Shown here: piece by piece, positions 1 through 13,920 of the stretch
Position numbering within the stretch: position 1 is the stretch's first letter
Layout: the number at the start of each line of letters is the position of its first letter
Assembly: GCA_016617855.1 (NCBI GenBank)
Contig: JAECUM010012890.1
Location: forward strand, 44,033-108,032
Direction: 5' to 3'
Origin: Megalonaias nervosa
Taxonomy: Eukaryota > Mollusca > Bivalvia > Unionida > Unionidae
DNA: 64,000 nucleotides
The notes under the pieces: generated by a model
Told to the model about the DNA's origin: nothing
Databases searched by the model: none
What the model saw: the letters and a program-made list of their open reading frames with translations, nothing else
Made by a program: the position numbers and the translations under genes

Positions 1-806
1 ATTGCATTCAGTTAACCATGGACACTTGAAAATAATGAAAATTATATTTTTACATAATACACTACCACAGAGAGCTGGATTCATGACAGCAGTTTGCATT
101 TAATGTGCAGAATAAAATTATTGATTGCCTGGATGTTTATTATTGAATTTGAAACCTGCCATATTTGGATGAATTTATCATCAAGAATATAAATAGTTCA
201 ACTGCTAACTTCACAATTGCTCCTCATAAACACAAAACTTGAGCCAGACAAGACAGCATGAAATACACAAGAAAAATGTCTTCATAACAAATTGAGAGCT
301 GATGACACAATAATTGGGAGCAATTGTCTCTGAAGAAGTGAATTTAGACAGTTTACTGTTCAGGGACAAGTGCCAGCTTTTGGAGATTGTCCACACCCCT
401 ACCAGCAAATCTTCATAGTCTGTGTAAACCTTACTCCATGTGCCATAAAATATTGAACATTTTCATAATCTCCAGTCCTGGAATTTATAAGTCTTTTGGC
501 ACTCCATTTTCAGAAATCTTAACTTTCAGTAAAGGTCAAGACTATAAATTTTAATGTCACACCAGGTCATTTCATGAATTCTCATGCAGTTACCGTTTTT
601 TAAAAAATATTTATGATTTAGATATTTTGGTTCAGAGTTTCAAGTGCATTTGTAGTCTCAGATTTGTCATTTGAAAGTACTTAGCATCTTTGAAATTTTA
701 CATGTACTTCTGCATAATAGAGAACCCCAAGGGAGATTATTGGGGTGGGGTACTGAGTGGGGGGGGGAAGGAGGGATTTATTGGGTTGCCTTCTGACAAT
801 AAACAC

Positions 807-808
<2 letters not shown>
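1..808. other. No gene recognised
   Basis: AT-rich sequence without a convincing exon or element. A poly-G/purine patch lies at about 743-775. Confidence 0.5.

Positions 809-864
<56 letters not shown>
809..864. repeat. (ATT)n microsatellite
   Basis: About 18 uninterrupted ATT units. The isoleucine-rich reading frame across it is an artefact of the repeat. Confidence 0.95.
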
Positions 865-865
<1 letters not shown>

Positions 866-3299
866 ATTCTTATTTTTAAATTTATTTTTAAAGATCAAAT
901 TATTACAACTCTAGGTCTTAAACTATGTAACCAATGATTTAAGTAAAATCAACAATTAATTTATTTCTTTAAATTACAAAAGAAAAATTTAAAAGTCACA
1001 CTATTTAGAATTAAATCTGAAATAATCCTAAATCTCCAATCACAAGTCCAAAAATATAGAATGTTCTGAATGAATTCCAATAGTCTTGAATGTGCTGTTG
1101 TACCAGTAGTCTTGAATGTCTTCAAAATAATCCCAGAGTAATGTGTTAGTCCCAATCCCAATGAGCACTTTGCAATTCCTATGATAATTTAAATAAATAT
1201 TTTGGCTTGAATTATATCCAAATACAACTACAAACTCAGATCAGATTCCCAAAGACTGATATGAAGCTGGAATTAATAATTATTTACCAGATTAGCTTTT
1301 AATATACAAATTTCACTTGACCTGCAACACAATCGATTGTTCTGAAATTTCCAATGGAAAACTCCACCAAATTATCAATAACTTCTTTGCTGAATGTACT
1401 AAGCTTGTAAAGATTAGGCATTAAACTTTCATTTTAGTAAATATCTTTAAAAACATGACCAAAGTCAGGTAGGCAAAAACTCTACCCTCAGTCATGAATA
1501 AAGATCAGTCCCTCAGTATAAATTAAATATAACAAAATCATTTGTGAACAATTTAAATGATCTTTAGAGCTCACAGCAATAGATTGCAGATACCTTTTAG
1601 ATATTTTTAATCAACTTACATCTTACATTGTGTAGCACATATAAAGTATATGCTAGGCAGATGGCTACCCGGTATATTATATTTTTTTGTAATTAGTGTG
1701 CATGCTGGATAACAAAGGATAGTAAAATTACACAGGCTTCAGGACAATTTCCTGTCACTTATCAGCTGTAGCTGCCATTCATTTCACTGTTTGATCAGAC
1801 CACCAATTATCATATCTAGCTGTCATACACACTTGTCCAATATGCCTTATTTGTGCACATCCATGCAAGACCTAATATTCAACTGTCGATTTTCCTATTT
1901 TGCACTGTGCAGTTCTGCTGCTTTTTCAGCTTTCATATGAAGTTGTATTCACTGTAAATGAGTTGTCTCATATGATACAGAATATGATCCAGTTAAATCT
2001 AATTTTGCGTCACAGGCAGGGTTGCCAAAAATTTTCTACTTATTTTAAGTGGCAAGTTTTACTTAAATATGAAACGCCAGATTAGATGCATTGTATTTCC
2101 ATATTAGTGGAGATTGTTCCTTATACAGTAATTACCATTTTGTGGTTCAGAAAGGGATGTACAGTATGATATCAGTGGGATCTTTGTCCTGCAATTTTCT
2201 CAACCTTATTGAAAACATCCAACTGGTTACTCCTAAGACAGGCCCCAGGTCTGAATATCTCTAGATTCTGATGCTTGCCTGCCAGTGTTTGCTTTATCTG
2301 TCATCACCTTGTTATCAGCAAGTGTGAATTTAACTCATGTCAAATATTATTGCTTTTAGACTCCTAGCTAACTGTCCAGTTATAATGCCCAAATTTCAGT
2401 TCCCTAGGTTTGAAAGCTAGCTGTAAATATGGGATTTCTAGATTTTATTGGGCATAATAGCTTGTAGGTCTATATTTGTACCAAAATAAGATCAGCTGAC
2501 TGTTGTTGTGATGTGTTTGATTGACAGGCACTCCAAATATGTTGTCTGAATAGTTTGGTGACTTTTTACAAGAATACTTAGTTTTTTAATTGAAGACATG
2601 GAGGATGAAATATAATCAAGAATTCCAAGAGGAAGAAATGGTAAGAATTTTATATTATTTGTATTCAGTATTTTGTAATATCACTTGCTCAGTTTGAAAT
2701 ATAATATGGTTATACCACAATAATTTCCAACTGCTTATAGTATCAGTTCATTTTAAGTTCAATAACAGTTCAATAACAATAAGTTAAATTCAATAACTGC
2801 TCTCTCCAAAATCCACAAATCAAGAAACCCAGAGTTCATGTCACTTTAATCCTCCTTTTGGTCATTTATTTGTCTAATTGCAGCAGGAAGTACTTAAGAC
2901 ATGATATTGCCTATGTAGGTGTATTAGAAGTGTATTATCATTAGATAGTAGTACTTTATTGCTCAATATACATTTGAAATAACATGGAGACTATGGTAAT
3001 TAGCATATATGTTTGTAAATGAACATGGAAGTTTATAAACGCATTTAATCATACAGTTGATAACAACTGACACTAACCTTGTGTAAATAGCATTCAGGCA
3101 ACATGTTGAAGCAATTGATATAATGGTCATATGTGTTTCATAGTTTATATTTCTGTCCATCTCTCATCTACCTGATCAGTCATAATTGTAGTCTTTTATC
3201 TTCCAATATATAAAGTCTAGTACCAAAATTCTAACTTTATATTTGAAGCAAATATCTAGTTTGACTGAATTATTGACTTCAGATATTTAAATAATTTCA
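865..3299. other. No gene recognised; one transposon-end-like fragment
   Basis: AT-rich, with no family match in any frame. Around 2014-2090 the sequence CAGGGTTGCCAA resembles the ends of the hAT-like elements elsewhere in the window, but no matching second end was found. Confidence 0.4.
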
Positions 3300-6200
3300 T
3301 TCTTCAACAGGTTTCCATCTCTATGTTGTCACTGGAGTCTCTGTCTTTCAACAAAATCGAAGATGGAACTTTCATAGCCATAGATGATCTTGTTAAGTTC
3401 CTTAAATCTAACCATTTAATTCATGCAGAATAATAATTGTGAAGAAAGAAAATATTTTACAAGAATTACAGAGATATACTACTGCGATAATCCTGAGAGA
3501 AAAAAAGAAATTGGTTTCGTTGTCGTCTTTCTTTCGATATGTTTCATCACTATGATAACTTCTAGGTTTGCAAAGTGGTATGTGAACTCTTAGAACAACA
3601 AACACAGTCTATATCTTCAAACAAATCGAACAAATCAACATGGAAACTTTATCAACAACTAGTGTCTGTTGAAATTTTAAGTTTGGGTCTGTATGGAGAA
3701 ACAATTAAAAAGCTACAAGTAAAGGAGCTGAAGATTCCATCTTTAATTATTGATTATAAAACACAGTTCACAGACAGGGAATGGAATCAAATTCAACAGT
3801 TTCATTGGCACTATAGTACCTTTTGTAAGAAAGAAATGGAAGACTTTGAAGATGAGCAGGAGAGTAAATGGGAATCTTTGGATTATGTAACGAGTTGGCA
3901 GAAAAGAGACATTCAGTCAGTTGTGCTTGAAGGTCTGTCAATGGAATGTAACTCGAAGTTTGCTGCTGACACAATAAGTGGAATTACAAACCATCTGGAA
4001 AGTATCCATTGACCGGAGAAAATAGAAACCGACACAGAAAATGCTCTTAGAGACATGCATGCTCTTCAGTTTCAAAATATTATGTTTTCAGTGCACAAAT
4101 GTGTGTGCACATAAAGAAGGAATACACATTCATTGGTATCAAATTACAGGAATTGCAATATAATGTTGAAACATATGATGATATCTCTGATAGTTCATGC
4201 ATCTTTGAAGAAAAGTCACATTGTATATGTGCCTGTCATTCTCTTCTTTCCCAAAGGCTGCCTTCTGCCTGGTGAGCGTTTTCTTGCAAGAAGTCATATA
4301 AAATCTGGAATACTCCAACCCTATTACGTGTCCCTTTCATCGTGTCTGGATGACCAAGATCTCTATTAGGAATGCAGAATTCTTGACTCCTTTTGCTTTC
4401 AGTGCTTTAAAGAGGAGAAACATTGGCTTGCTGACCCCTTATATGTGAACCGCTTTAAAATAATGGGAAATGGCGCTTGCACGTTCCTTTACCATTCCAC
4501 TGCTTATTAGAACAAATACTACTGAACAAAGCCTCAGGAGTCTATAGTCAGATGATTTCTACATGTCAAAACTGTCCTCTTTATATTGCCATTTTGATTC
4601 ATCACTGAAATACTTAACAGAAATTACAGTGATCTCATACAATATATTATCACAAATGAGTTGCTCATCAACTACTATAACATCACATCTGTGTTTTCCA
4701 TCACATCAGCTGCCAATATAAGCCAAAGTCTGCAAGATGGAGACAGACGTCTCAAGAAAGCAGCAGTTCCAGAACTTTGTCACTTTAAAACATATCTGAA
4801 ACCATATCCACTATACTTTGTCAAAGCAAGTGACATCTCATCCTCTGAACATTTGTTTTTATTTCATGGACAATCATGTCCAGCTCACCATGAAAAAAGA
4901 CCAACAACCTGGTGAAAGGAAAATGAATCAACTATGCCCATCACAATCAAAGGCATTCCAAAGGATTCAAACGACGTATTAACATGGCATCTTCCACTGT
5001 GTGCAGAAAAAGAAGACTGTGCATGCAAGGACGTACCACAACTGAAAAAATAGATCTAGAATGGGTGCTCGTAAAGATGACCTTGTACGAAGAGTATGCT
5101 TCTGAATGTTTTCAGCAGCAAGCCACATGGGGCCTGAAATACATCTGAACAAGACTTATGTCATTACAGTCCTCCGCAGAAATTCTAAACAAAGCGGCTT
5201 CGATGGAAAAATTGGAATTTCAGCAAGAAAACATGGATCTAGACGAAAGCTTTTCATCCTTGGCCATTCATGATGTGGAGACAATGGATACTGTTAGTAA
5301 TAATGACAGAAACAAAAACTTCCCACTTAGCATCTCCAGTGAAGATATAGATGGCATTAATGGAGCCATTACCTCCATTACAGCAGCTGACAGTAATGGG
5401 GATACAGTCGAAGATATGAAAAACATCCAGTATGATCCAATGTATCTTGTGATTTGTTGCCATATATTGATGTCAGTGATATAGATGAGGAGGATGTACA
5501 ACCAATTTATGAAGATAAAATGAATGAAAGATTAGAAGGAGAAGAAGAGGAAGAGGAGGAGGAAGACTATTCAGATATTATGATAAAAAGTTGATGCTGA
5601 TAAAGATAATCTCCAAGACATTCAAGCCTTCCTTGAAGAAATAGAGATACCATTTATGACAAACAAAGATGAAACTGTGGTTTGCGGTACTGATAGTAGC
5701 ATACTGTAGTATCAAGATCTAAACAACGCACCATCACCGCCACTATTATGCCGTTATCCTCCACCTTTCAGTGGTAAAAATGACGATATAGCCACATTGA
5801 AAGTGGTTCTCTGAGTTTTTGGAGAAGGCTGAATTGAGTGAAACAAATGAAAATGACTGTAAGATTGCAAGAAATCTTTTTAAGCAAATAGATGTGAACA
5901 AAAAGTATGCAATATTTCTTCCAGAATTTCCAGTACTGCACTTGAGAAAGTCAAAAATCATGAATTTAATAGCCTTCTATGAAACATCAGGCCTCATTCA
6001 TATAATGAAATATATGAGAGATGATGATGTTGAAAAAGACTGCAGTAAATTAGTAACTTCTGAAAACATCGAGAAGCCACTCGAATTGTTTGGCAATTAT
6101 CAGCAGCTTTGCATATCTCTCTTCTCGTCACGTTCATTGACTCGCTACCACATTCACATGCAGAGGAGCTGAGAAAAAAATTATGTGATCAGGAGTTACA

Positions 6201-7440
6201 TCAGCCAGCTTGTAGTGAGATGGGGATAAATGTTGAAAGAATTCATTAAGAAAACATCCAATGAGAATAAAACATTTCCCTGCATACTGATATAATGAGG
6301 CATTGTGATGAAATTGTAGCCCTCGCCGTTGCTGAAAGACTAGGAGGAAAATATGGATACAGTTTACTTCTGGCCAGTGTGAAGTCTTCACTTCCATTCT
6401 CATTCTTAAATGGAGCTTCCAGTTGTGCTGGGTTTTGCTCACGGCTTTTGACAGAACATTACAAATCAAATCACTTTCACAGACAAATGAAACATGCTCT
6501 ATTCAGTACCTCCCACAGTGGTAGTATTGTCAGCTTTGGATTGGACAATGTTCGAGAGATTGACCACAGCGACGCAAAGAAATGTATTTGACCGAAGGCC
6601 ACACTAAGCAGTGTAATGATTAAGATCTCCACAGTAGACGAGCACAGACAAGTGAATACAGTACTCCAGTCAACTCAGGCGAGGATGCTTCGAAGATTAA
6701 GCAAGATGAGACAAAAGACGAAGAGATAGCATCCAAAATATCAATTAGGTACATGGGGGGAAAAGCCAGTTGGGCCATATTGTAAGAACATATGGTCTTA
6801 TACATCGAAGAAAGGGAATGTCATTAAGTTTTGACCCCATTCTAAGAAATGAATATCACAAGGAGAATCCAGAGGTGCAGCAAGAGATGTTAGATTCAAC
6901 AACAGAAGAGATAGAAAAATTCATGATTCACAGATATGCAGCAAGAGAGGGTCTGTTGGGTATGACACTTTGTGATTTTCCTAACACTGAATTGATAAAT
7001 GGACCCAAATATCTCATTAATAGAATAAAAAGATCAAAAGGGTCAACAATCAAGAGGACCAATGGCACACCAAAAATACATCATGCAAGAGCATGAAAGA
7101 GAAAAGTGAGGAGGAAAGTAAAAGGGCAGTGAAGAAGACAACGGTTGTGGACTTGTGGACTGTCTAAGCTCTTCCATGAATACTTGCCAGTCAATCTTTA
7201 AGCCAGATGGGATGGAATCATCCACCAATAAATCAGCTGGTGTGAAACGAGCTCTTCTCGAGTTTGCAAAGAAATTATCTGATAAACGGGTACACTATGG
7301 CACATTTTATAACCTAGGTTATCAATAGGTTGGTCCTTGAATACCCTGATACCAATTGGCATCTTTACTAAGTTGGGTCGGTGTTTTCCAGATTTATCGT
7401 TTATCGTAACGACATACAAGTTTTCTGCCAGTGCTTATCA
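3300..7440 (+). pseudogene. Decayed multi-frame coding repeat, probably a dead mobile element; family not recognised
   Basis: A run of + strand coding fragments in changing frames: 3575-4012, 5158-5484, an acidic Glu/Asp-rich patch at about 5490-5575, 5819-6172, 6295-6591 and 6770-7096. All are broken by frameshifts and stops. Fragments such as VALAVAERLGGKYGYSLLLA and PFSFLNGASSCAGFCSRLL (about 6308-6440) look like real protein rather than chance. There is no splice-site pattern joining them, and the order suggests one long ancestral + strand protein or two. I do not recognise a catalytic domain. Likely transposon-derived because it is long, intron-poor and broken; a processed pseudogene is the alternative. 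Confidence 0.45.
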
Positions 7441-8057
7441 AGGATAGGCCCGGCCCTAGGATGTGTGGGGCCCAAGGCAGCAAGCGATGAATGTGGGGCC
7501 CCAAGCAAAAAAATTGCATTGTGGAGAAGCGCAGAAGTTTTGCTAAAATTTTGACAGCATTACCACTTAGAAAACTTGAAGAACAAATTGGTACTCCCCT
7601 TTGAACTTTTCCTCTCTCTGCTGATTCATGGTGTCATGGAAAGAATACGCACATGCGTAAAGTCTGAATCAGCACAGGTTATCCTAGATAACACACAGAA
7701 AATACTACATTAGGCATTTATCCAACATCAGCAAGAGCTGAGTATATTCTAAATTTGGAGGAATAATTATAGAGGCGGACAAAGCCTTTATTATTTATTC
7801 CAAAGTCATTTTTCTTGGTGACTTTTGCTGAACATTTTCTTTCCTTTATCATATGGTTTGACACTAAATTTCTGCCTTGTCCCAAAGGTATTGCAACACA
7901 AATCAGGGCCGGATCAGGTCAGGGGTTGAGGGGGTGGGGTGGGTTCCAGAATGTCAAAAGGGCCTGACTTTCTTTGAAAGGGTACCAAAGCAAAAGTCTA
8001 TGTTTCTTATTTTACTCAATGTGTGCATAATACCCAATAAGAATAAAATGATGGTCA

Positions 8058-8060
<3 letters not shown>
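7441..8060. other. GC-rich transposon-end-like fragments, unresolved
   Basis: GGCCCGGCCCTAGG with GGGGCCC motifs at about 7447-7505, and CAGGGCCGG at about 7904, are typical of degenerate hAT-type MITE ends. The two ends face outward rather than inward, so they are not a single element. Confidence 0.3.

Positions 8061-8111
<51 letters not shown>
8061..8111. repeat. (GT)n microsatellite
   Basis: About 25 GT units; it produces a spurious Val/Cys-repeat reading frame. Confidence 0.95.
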
Positions 8112-8113
<2 letters not shown>

Positions 8114-8254
8114 AGAGGGATACTCTTGCGTGGCCCTGCAAAGAGTTATATACAGTAAAGGTTACATATACTGGAAGGTGATAATTGAAAATCTCATATA
8201 ATGTATGATCTCATTCCATGCCTAACATAAACTTCATTTTCACTTCTCATACGC

Positions 8255-8260
<6 letters not shown>

Positions 8261-8349
<89 letters not shown>
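8261..8349. repeat. (GT)n microsatellite
   Basis: About 44 perfect GT units, followed by a poly-T run. Confidence 0.95.
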
Positions 8350-8350
<1 letters not shown>

Positions 8351-9297
8351 TTTTTTTTTTGTTTTTAAAATTCACATTCATTGAAATAAACAAAATGCAG
8401 GTGCATCATTCTTTGAGGTTGACAAATAACAATGTGGGATGTAACAACATTTAAATGTACTATTCATAACACCATCTAAAATGTTTATATGTGGCTGGAA
8501 AAAAAAACCATGAAGTAATAAGCCTTTATAGTAGACTGAAATGCATATAAAATGACACTCATTATAGTGTCACAAACACCTGCATCAGCTGCATGTTTGG
8601 TGGTTCTGTGAACTAAAAACTGGGTGCATACAGTAGTTCACACCAGCCTGGAAGAATTCATAAGGTTCAAAGTGGTGGGCTTCCAATATTGATAGCAGAG
8701 GGCCATTCAGCTAGGGTGTCATATTACCATGGATAGAAACTATCCAAATTTTTGGGGCCTGTCCTATGAGTATGGTGTCTGATAGTATGATAAGAGATGT
8801 GAAAGAACCAGTCTTACTGACTGTAGTGATAGTATGATAAGAGATGCATAAGAACCAGTCTTACTGACTATAGTGATAGTATGATCATTATATGAAACAT
8901 GTTGTCATTGATTGCTTTTAAGCTTGCTCCATCCATAATATCTCAACTTGTGCAATGAAAATAAGGTAAAATATGTGATATTTAAGGAAATTGCATTATA
9001 TTTATTGTACAAATAAATAACCTTTCTTTTCCTTTTATATATTTGCTTTCACCTTAAAACCATATGCCAGTAATTAAAGTTATCAAAGCAGATATATGAA
9101 ATTATACATGGAGATCAATGAAATATATAGAAATTTTACATGTAGATAGATGAGACAGGGTTGGAATGCTGATACACAGGTACCATTGTAGAACAGCGAT
9201 GACAAACATGTTTATAAATGGACAGATAAATGGATAGGTAGAAAAGGGTTTTAGACAGCTAAATTTTTGACAGAAAGATCATTAAGTAAAAGGCTGA
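8350..9297. other. No gene; 47-bp direct duplication at 8781-8885
   Basis: A unit starting GATAGTATGATAAGAGATG is present twice with a third partial copy. Otherwise AT-rich with nothing recognised. Confidence 0.6.
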
Positions 9298-11074
9298 CAT
9301 AGCTGCCAAGTGTCCCATTTTTTTCGTATTTGTCCTGTATTTTGGATCTGAATACGGGTGTACTTTCTTTTGCAAAAAAATAACGTTTTTTAATTTTAAA
9401 AAATAATAGCAAATTTCCTTGCAATTTTTAGTTTAGAACAGGCACTTGGTTCCATTCTGATAGAAATGTATCGCATGTATATAGGAATACAGTTCTACAA
9501 TATGATTGGTTCATTCAAGATCAAGGCTACCATGCCTGTCTTTATCCTCCATTTTGGATTTTGCAAAGGTGGCGCTGTACAGTTTCGTATTTTGCATAGT
9601 GTTAGAATTTTAAAGAAAAGGAATTTCCCCGGGTTTCCTCACTGGTTATCCTGGCTATTTGAAAAAGACCTTGCATATCTTAGGTATTGTTCAAAGAACC
9701 TTTAATTCCCTTTATTTTGGTGTTATGATTGATGGGTGTAATGTGGGTTATAGAGTATACAGCTTGGCCTTACTCCAGATGTGCACCATTCAAAAAAGTG
9801 CTAGCTCCACTTGGTCATTTTCACTTCCTGAACTTCAGAGGTTAATTGTAAAAAAAAAAAGAGACGATAACTTTTTTTTATATTTTATGTATTTGGTAAT
9901 TCATTCATTGCACTTTCAGAAGCTGGTATTGTCTAGTCTGGCAAAATTCATTTTCCCTATTTTAATAGCTGCTAAAGATAGTGTACTTTAGACAAATTCA
10001 GGCTGATTTTTGGAGCACAAGGGAGCAGGCATTTTAGGTAGCAGTGTGCTAAGATCATTTACAGTTTCCAAAAGTACAATATCCAAAGACATATCAGCCA
10101 CATTACTTCAAAGTAGCATAGAGGTATGCCAACATTTTCTCCACTGTACATGTTTTAAATGCAAACAACTTCACCTTACATACATCACTGTCTCAAAAGT
10201 ACATAATAACTGGTGAGTGCCCCCAGATGGTTATCGCTGTGACTGTATTTCATCTTCGTAATATTCAGCTTCTAATCATGTTGAATAGGAAAGCAGAATA
10301 TTCAGAATTTTCTCCAGGAAAGACAAGAAAACAAAACTGGAAGGACAATTGTGCCATTTTGTTTAGATTTGTGAAACCATCTAATAAAGGAAAAAACTTT
10401 ACGTTTTGCAAATTGTGTAATGTGATTTCGCTATTGGGCATGGAGGCGCCCATGTAATAATACAAGAGCACGGAAAAGCTAATAAACATCAGCTTGCTGT
10501 TTCATCATACCCAACTCAACCTGAACGTACAACATATGATACCAGAGAGAACCTTGATGTAATTCGATCGAAATTCGGTTTATTAAATTTTAGAAATGAA
10601 CCTTCCTCTTTCAGTTACTAGTGTTGCTGGCGATTGTTTTCGCACACGTTTTCCAGACAGTAAAATCGCAAAGGATTACTTGTATGCTAGAACAAAAACA
10701 GTTCAGTAAGAAAATCACACAGAATTGAGATCATCAATGAAAGTTGGTACATTGGAATCGATAATGATTGAAGAAAATAAACAAGGTGTGGAAAGGCTCC
10801 TATGAACAGCCTGTGTCTGAGTGTGTTGCACTCTTGCACCTTCTGAATGGGCACCCGAATGGAACAGGGTGCCCGTCCAGAAGGTGCAAGTGTGCAACAC
10901 ATGCATCTTTGACATTAAATAATTATGTAAGGCACTGTCATACTTTACTGATGGTTGTATATGTTGTAAATATTACATATGGGTTAAAATTTTAAAAATC
11001 AGTATTTGTTCCTGAAAATCAGCATTTTTGTCACAAGCAGTCAGTATTTTTTTACTCAGGGGTTGGCAGCTATG
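9298..11074 (+). mobile_element. hAT-like DNA transposon remnant with 12-bp inverted ends and 6-bp target duplication
   Basis: Both ends read CATAGCTGCCAA in inverted orientation. They are flanked by perfect GGCTGA direct repeats (9292-9297 and 11075-11080). Inside, + strand fragments include FRFVKPSNKGKNFTFCKLCN (about 10365-10425, CxxC of a BED/TTF-type finger) and FPDSKIAKDYLYARTKT (about 10650-10705). Both match the BED-finger and following region of hAT-related transposases as I know them. Frameshifts and stops make it inactive. Confidence 0.75.
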
Positions 11075-12203
11075 GGCTGATAGGATCTTTTTTATAAATT
11101 TCAGCCATTATTGAAGATGGATTTATTATTCTGTTTTTGTTTTGAGCAGTTTTGGGATATTTTCTGTAGTGGCTGCAAAACAATAGATAATTTTTGGAGG
11201 CATACTTAGCCAGGGATACATATTAATCCACAATGATTGGAACTTTCTTGCATATTTTATCATATCATACCTCTTTGAAATAGGTTTGTTTGATTTGTTT
11301 GTAGAAACTTGGTGATGTTTCCTTTGTTTGCCTTGATTAGATAGTAAACTTGTTTCTTCAGACTATATTAACACTAATGACTATTTGTAATTATTTAGTT
11401 ACACTCACAGCTGTATGATTTATGAACACTTACTTTATCCATTTACTTAACAGATACGATTGGGTCTCCTTGAAATCAGAAATCTGCATGAAATCTTTGA
11501 AAAGTCCACTTTTCAGAAGGATTTGAGAATGCTTATTTTCATCCATTTAATTTTTTGCCAAATAGTATGTATGTCTCCTGCAATTATCACTTGAACAACA
11601 GGTTATAAACACCGCTTGTGGGTGCTAATGTTTCAGTACATTGATCATGCTTTTACCACAGTCCTGGTGGTTAATCATTGAAATAAGTGCCATTTATTTC
11701 CAAACACACTTGTCATAGAACTTTCACCAGTTATATTATTAACAATTATCACCTAGTCATATTGTAATTGGTGATATTGATCGACACAATCTTTGATAAG
11801 CTGCTTGTTTCCAAGTTAAGCAAGCTCACAAACTCCTTGAGGCTAGGTTAGGACATGAAAATCTACAAATCCATGATATGTACAGATGTTATCATTAAAA
11901 TGTAAATGATAAGCTAAGATATAAATATTTATTCCATTTTTACTGAACTTGCTTTAATAGTAAATATTCACATTATCGTGTCTGTGGAAATGCAAGATAG
12001 ACCTGGTCACTGACAACAAGATGGAAATGAAAGTCTAAAAGTTTATACAGCGGAAATAATGGATCAACAGATGAAAGAAACAGTTACTTAATAAAAGAAT
12101 GTAATACATATGAACACTAAATAAAGATACTGCTATATGTACTGTGATGAGATCACACAGTATAAAATTTGCAGAACAAAGCAATATGAACTGAACACAT
12201 CCC

Positions 12204-12206
<3 letters not shown>
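11075..12206. other. No gene recognised
   Basis: AT-rich; no exon, element end or array seen apart from the target-site copy at its left edge. Confidence 0.5.

Positions 12207-12242
<36 letters not shown>
12207..12242. repeat. (CT)n microsatellite
   Basis: Pure CT/TC run; the Arg/Glu repeat frame on the other strand is an artefact. Confidence 0.95.
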
Positions 12243-12247
<5 letters not shown>

Positions 12248-13555
12248 GGTATCAGATGATTGAGATAAATTCAGATTTCACTCTGTTGTAGTTCACCGTG
12301 ACACACATTACTCATGCCTATACACCAGCTGATTGCTCATGCCTATACACCACCAGATTTGGTCCCTCCATCAGGGGAAAAAAGCAAGGGGACAAAAAAC
12401 AAAAAAAAGCATGACTGTGCTAATTTTTGTTTAGGCAACTCTTTTTTTTTATGCCACTGACATATGTATGGAACACCCAGAATGTAGTGTTTCCCATATC
12501 CTTCCATCCCATTCATTGCCAATTTCACTTCAGTTTAATAACATTTGAGGGACTTCACAATGTTTATAGTTTGAAGGACTTGACAATAGTTGAAGGACTC
12601 TAAAACATTTGAAGGACTTAATGGATTGAAATTAAATGTGGTACCTGGCTTTATATTAAGAAGACTCAAATTTGATTTCACCATTTTCCAACAGTTTAAT
12701 AGAGTTATGCCCCTTGATTTCGCCATTTTTTAAAAAAATTTTTTTCTTTTGTTTGTTTTCAACAATTTAATAGAGTTATGCCCCATTGATTTCACCATTT
12801 TCAACACAATTTAATAGACTTATGCCCCCTTTATACTTAGAACTTTGCTCGTCTTTGCATCATATTTGCAGAAGTTTCCATATTGTATAGGGAAGACATT
12901 TTCAACAAATGTTTGGAAATTAGTCCAATTTTTGATCTCTTCATTTTCATTTGGTATAACGAAGCATTGTGCTTGAAGTAGGTCAATGAATTTTGTGATA
13001 ATAACTTGGATCAGAGATAAATATCAACATGTTTAGAACTCTGATGATTTTGGACCCGGGAATTTTGTAGCCTTACATATACATTTAACAGTTTTATACC
13101 ATATAAAATTAGTCCTGTTTCTGGTAGGATTTCTTTCCTAATTTTATGTAATTCCTGCCTTTGATCTTTCTCTTCTTACTAAATTGTACATTAAATTTAA
13201 TTATGTTATCTATTTGAAATGTTTAATTTGAAAATTTGAGCATGGCAAATTATCATTCCCTTTCTTGACTATTCTGTGCACAGGTATACTGTACATACAA
13301 GTACCTCTTCAATAAAGTTTAATTTATTGCTGTATGATAAACTTCACCATCTGCATGTACTTCTGTTCGAATGTCACCGTCTTTCCATAGTTAAAACTTA
13401 AACTGTATATACTGGTAAAATTGTTTTGAAGACAGTCGTAGGATTTATGATTTCTTGATGTTGAAAATGGATCCGTCCCAAAAGTGTGTAATACAGCTAT
13501 GTAGCTGTATTGTCTGTTAAGTTCTTAGTATTGTAAAAATATCTCTCTCATACAT
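12243..13555. other. No gene; short duplications
   Basis: A segment CTCATGCCTATACACCA is repeated at about 12312-12352. A motif TTTAATAGAGTTATGCCCC recurs three times at about 12693-12830, spaced roughly 65 bases. Nothing else recognised. Confidence 0.5.
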
Positions 13556-13883
13556 GCATGCATCCATACATGCATACATGCATGCAAACATACATACATA
13601 CATACATACATAGTGCTTGTACAAAGCAGTTTGATATACCAATAATGTTAGTGTATCTCAAATTGTGATCCACCCATGGTGCATTAATATACATATATGA
13701 AGATTTTTTCAACAGTAGATTACTGCTTCTATACTCTCTAGATCAGTGATGAATTTGCACTGGTCAATCATTGGCAACATAAGGAAATAATGACAAAAAT
13801 ATTAATAATCATGTTTTACATGAATTAAACATGGTACACAATTTTTATCAAAATTCTTTCTGCTCTCTCTGTCTCTCTGTCGT

Positions 13884-13918
<35 letters not shown>

Positions 13919-13920
13919 TG
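13556..13920. repeat. Simple repeats: CATACATG-type, (CT)n and (CA)n
   Basis: Irregular CATG/CATA tetranucleotide repeats at 13550-13612, then CT-rich and (CA)n tracts at about 13862-13918. Confidence 0.85.

Noticed and set aside
7447..7912. Single MITE bounded by CCGGCCCTA and CAGGGCCGG
   Set aside because: The ends point outward instead of inward and no target duplication is present.
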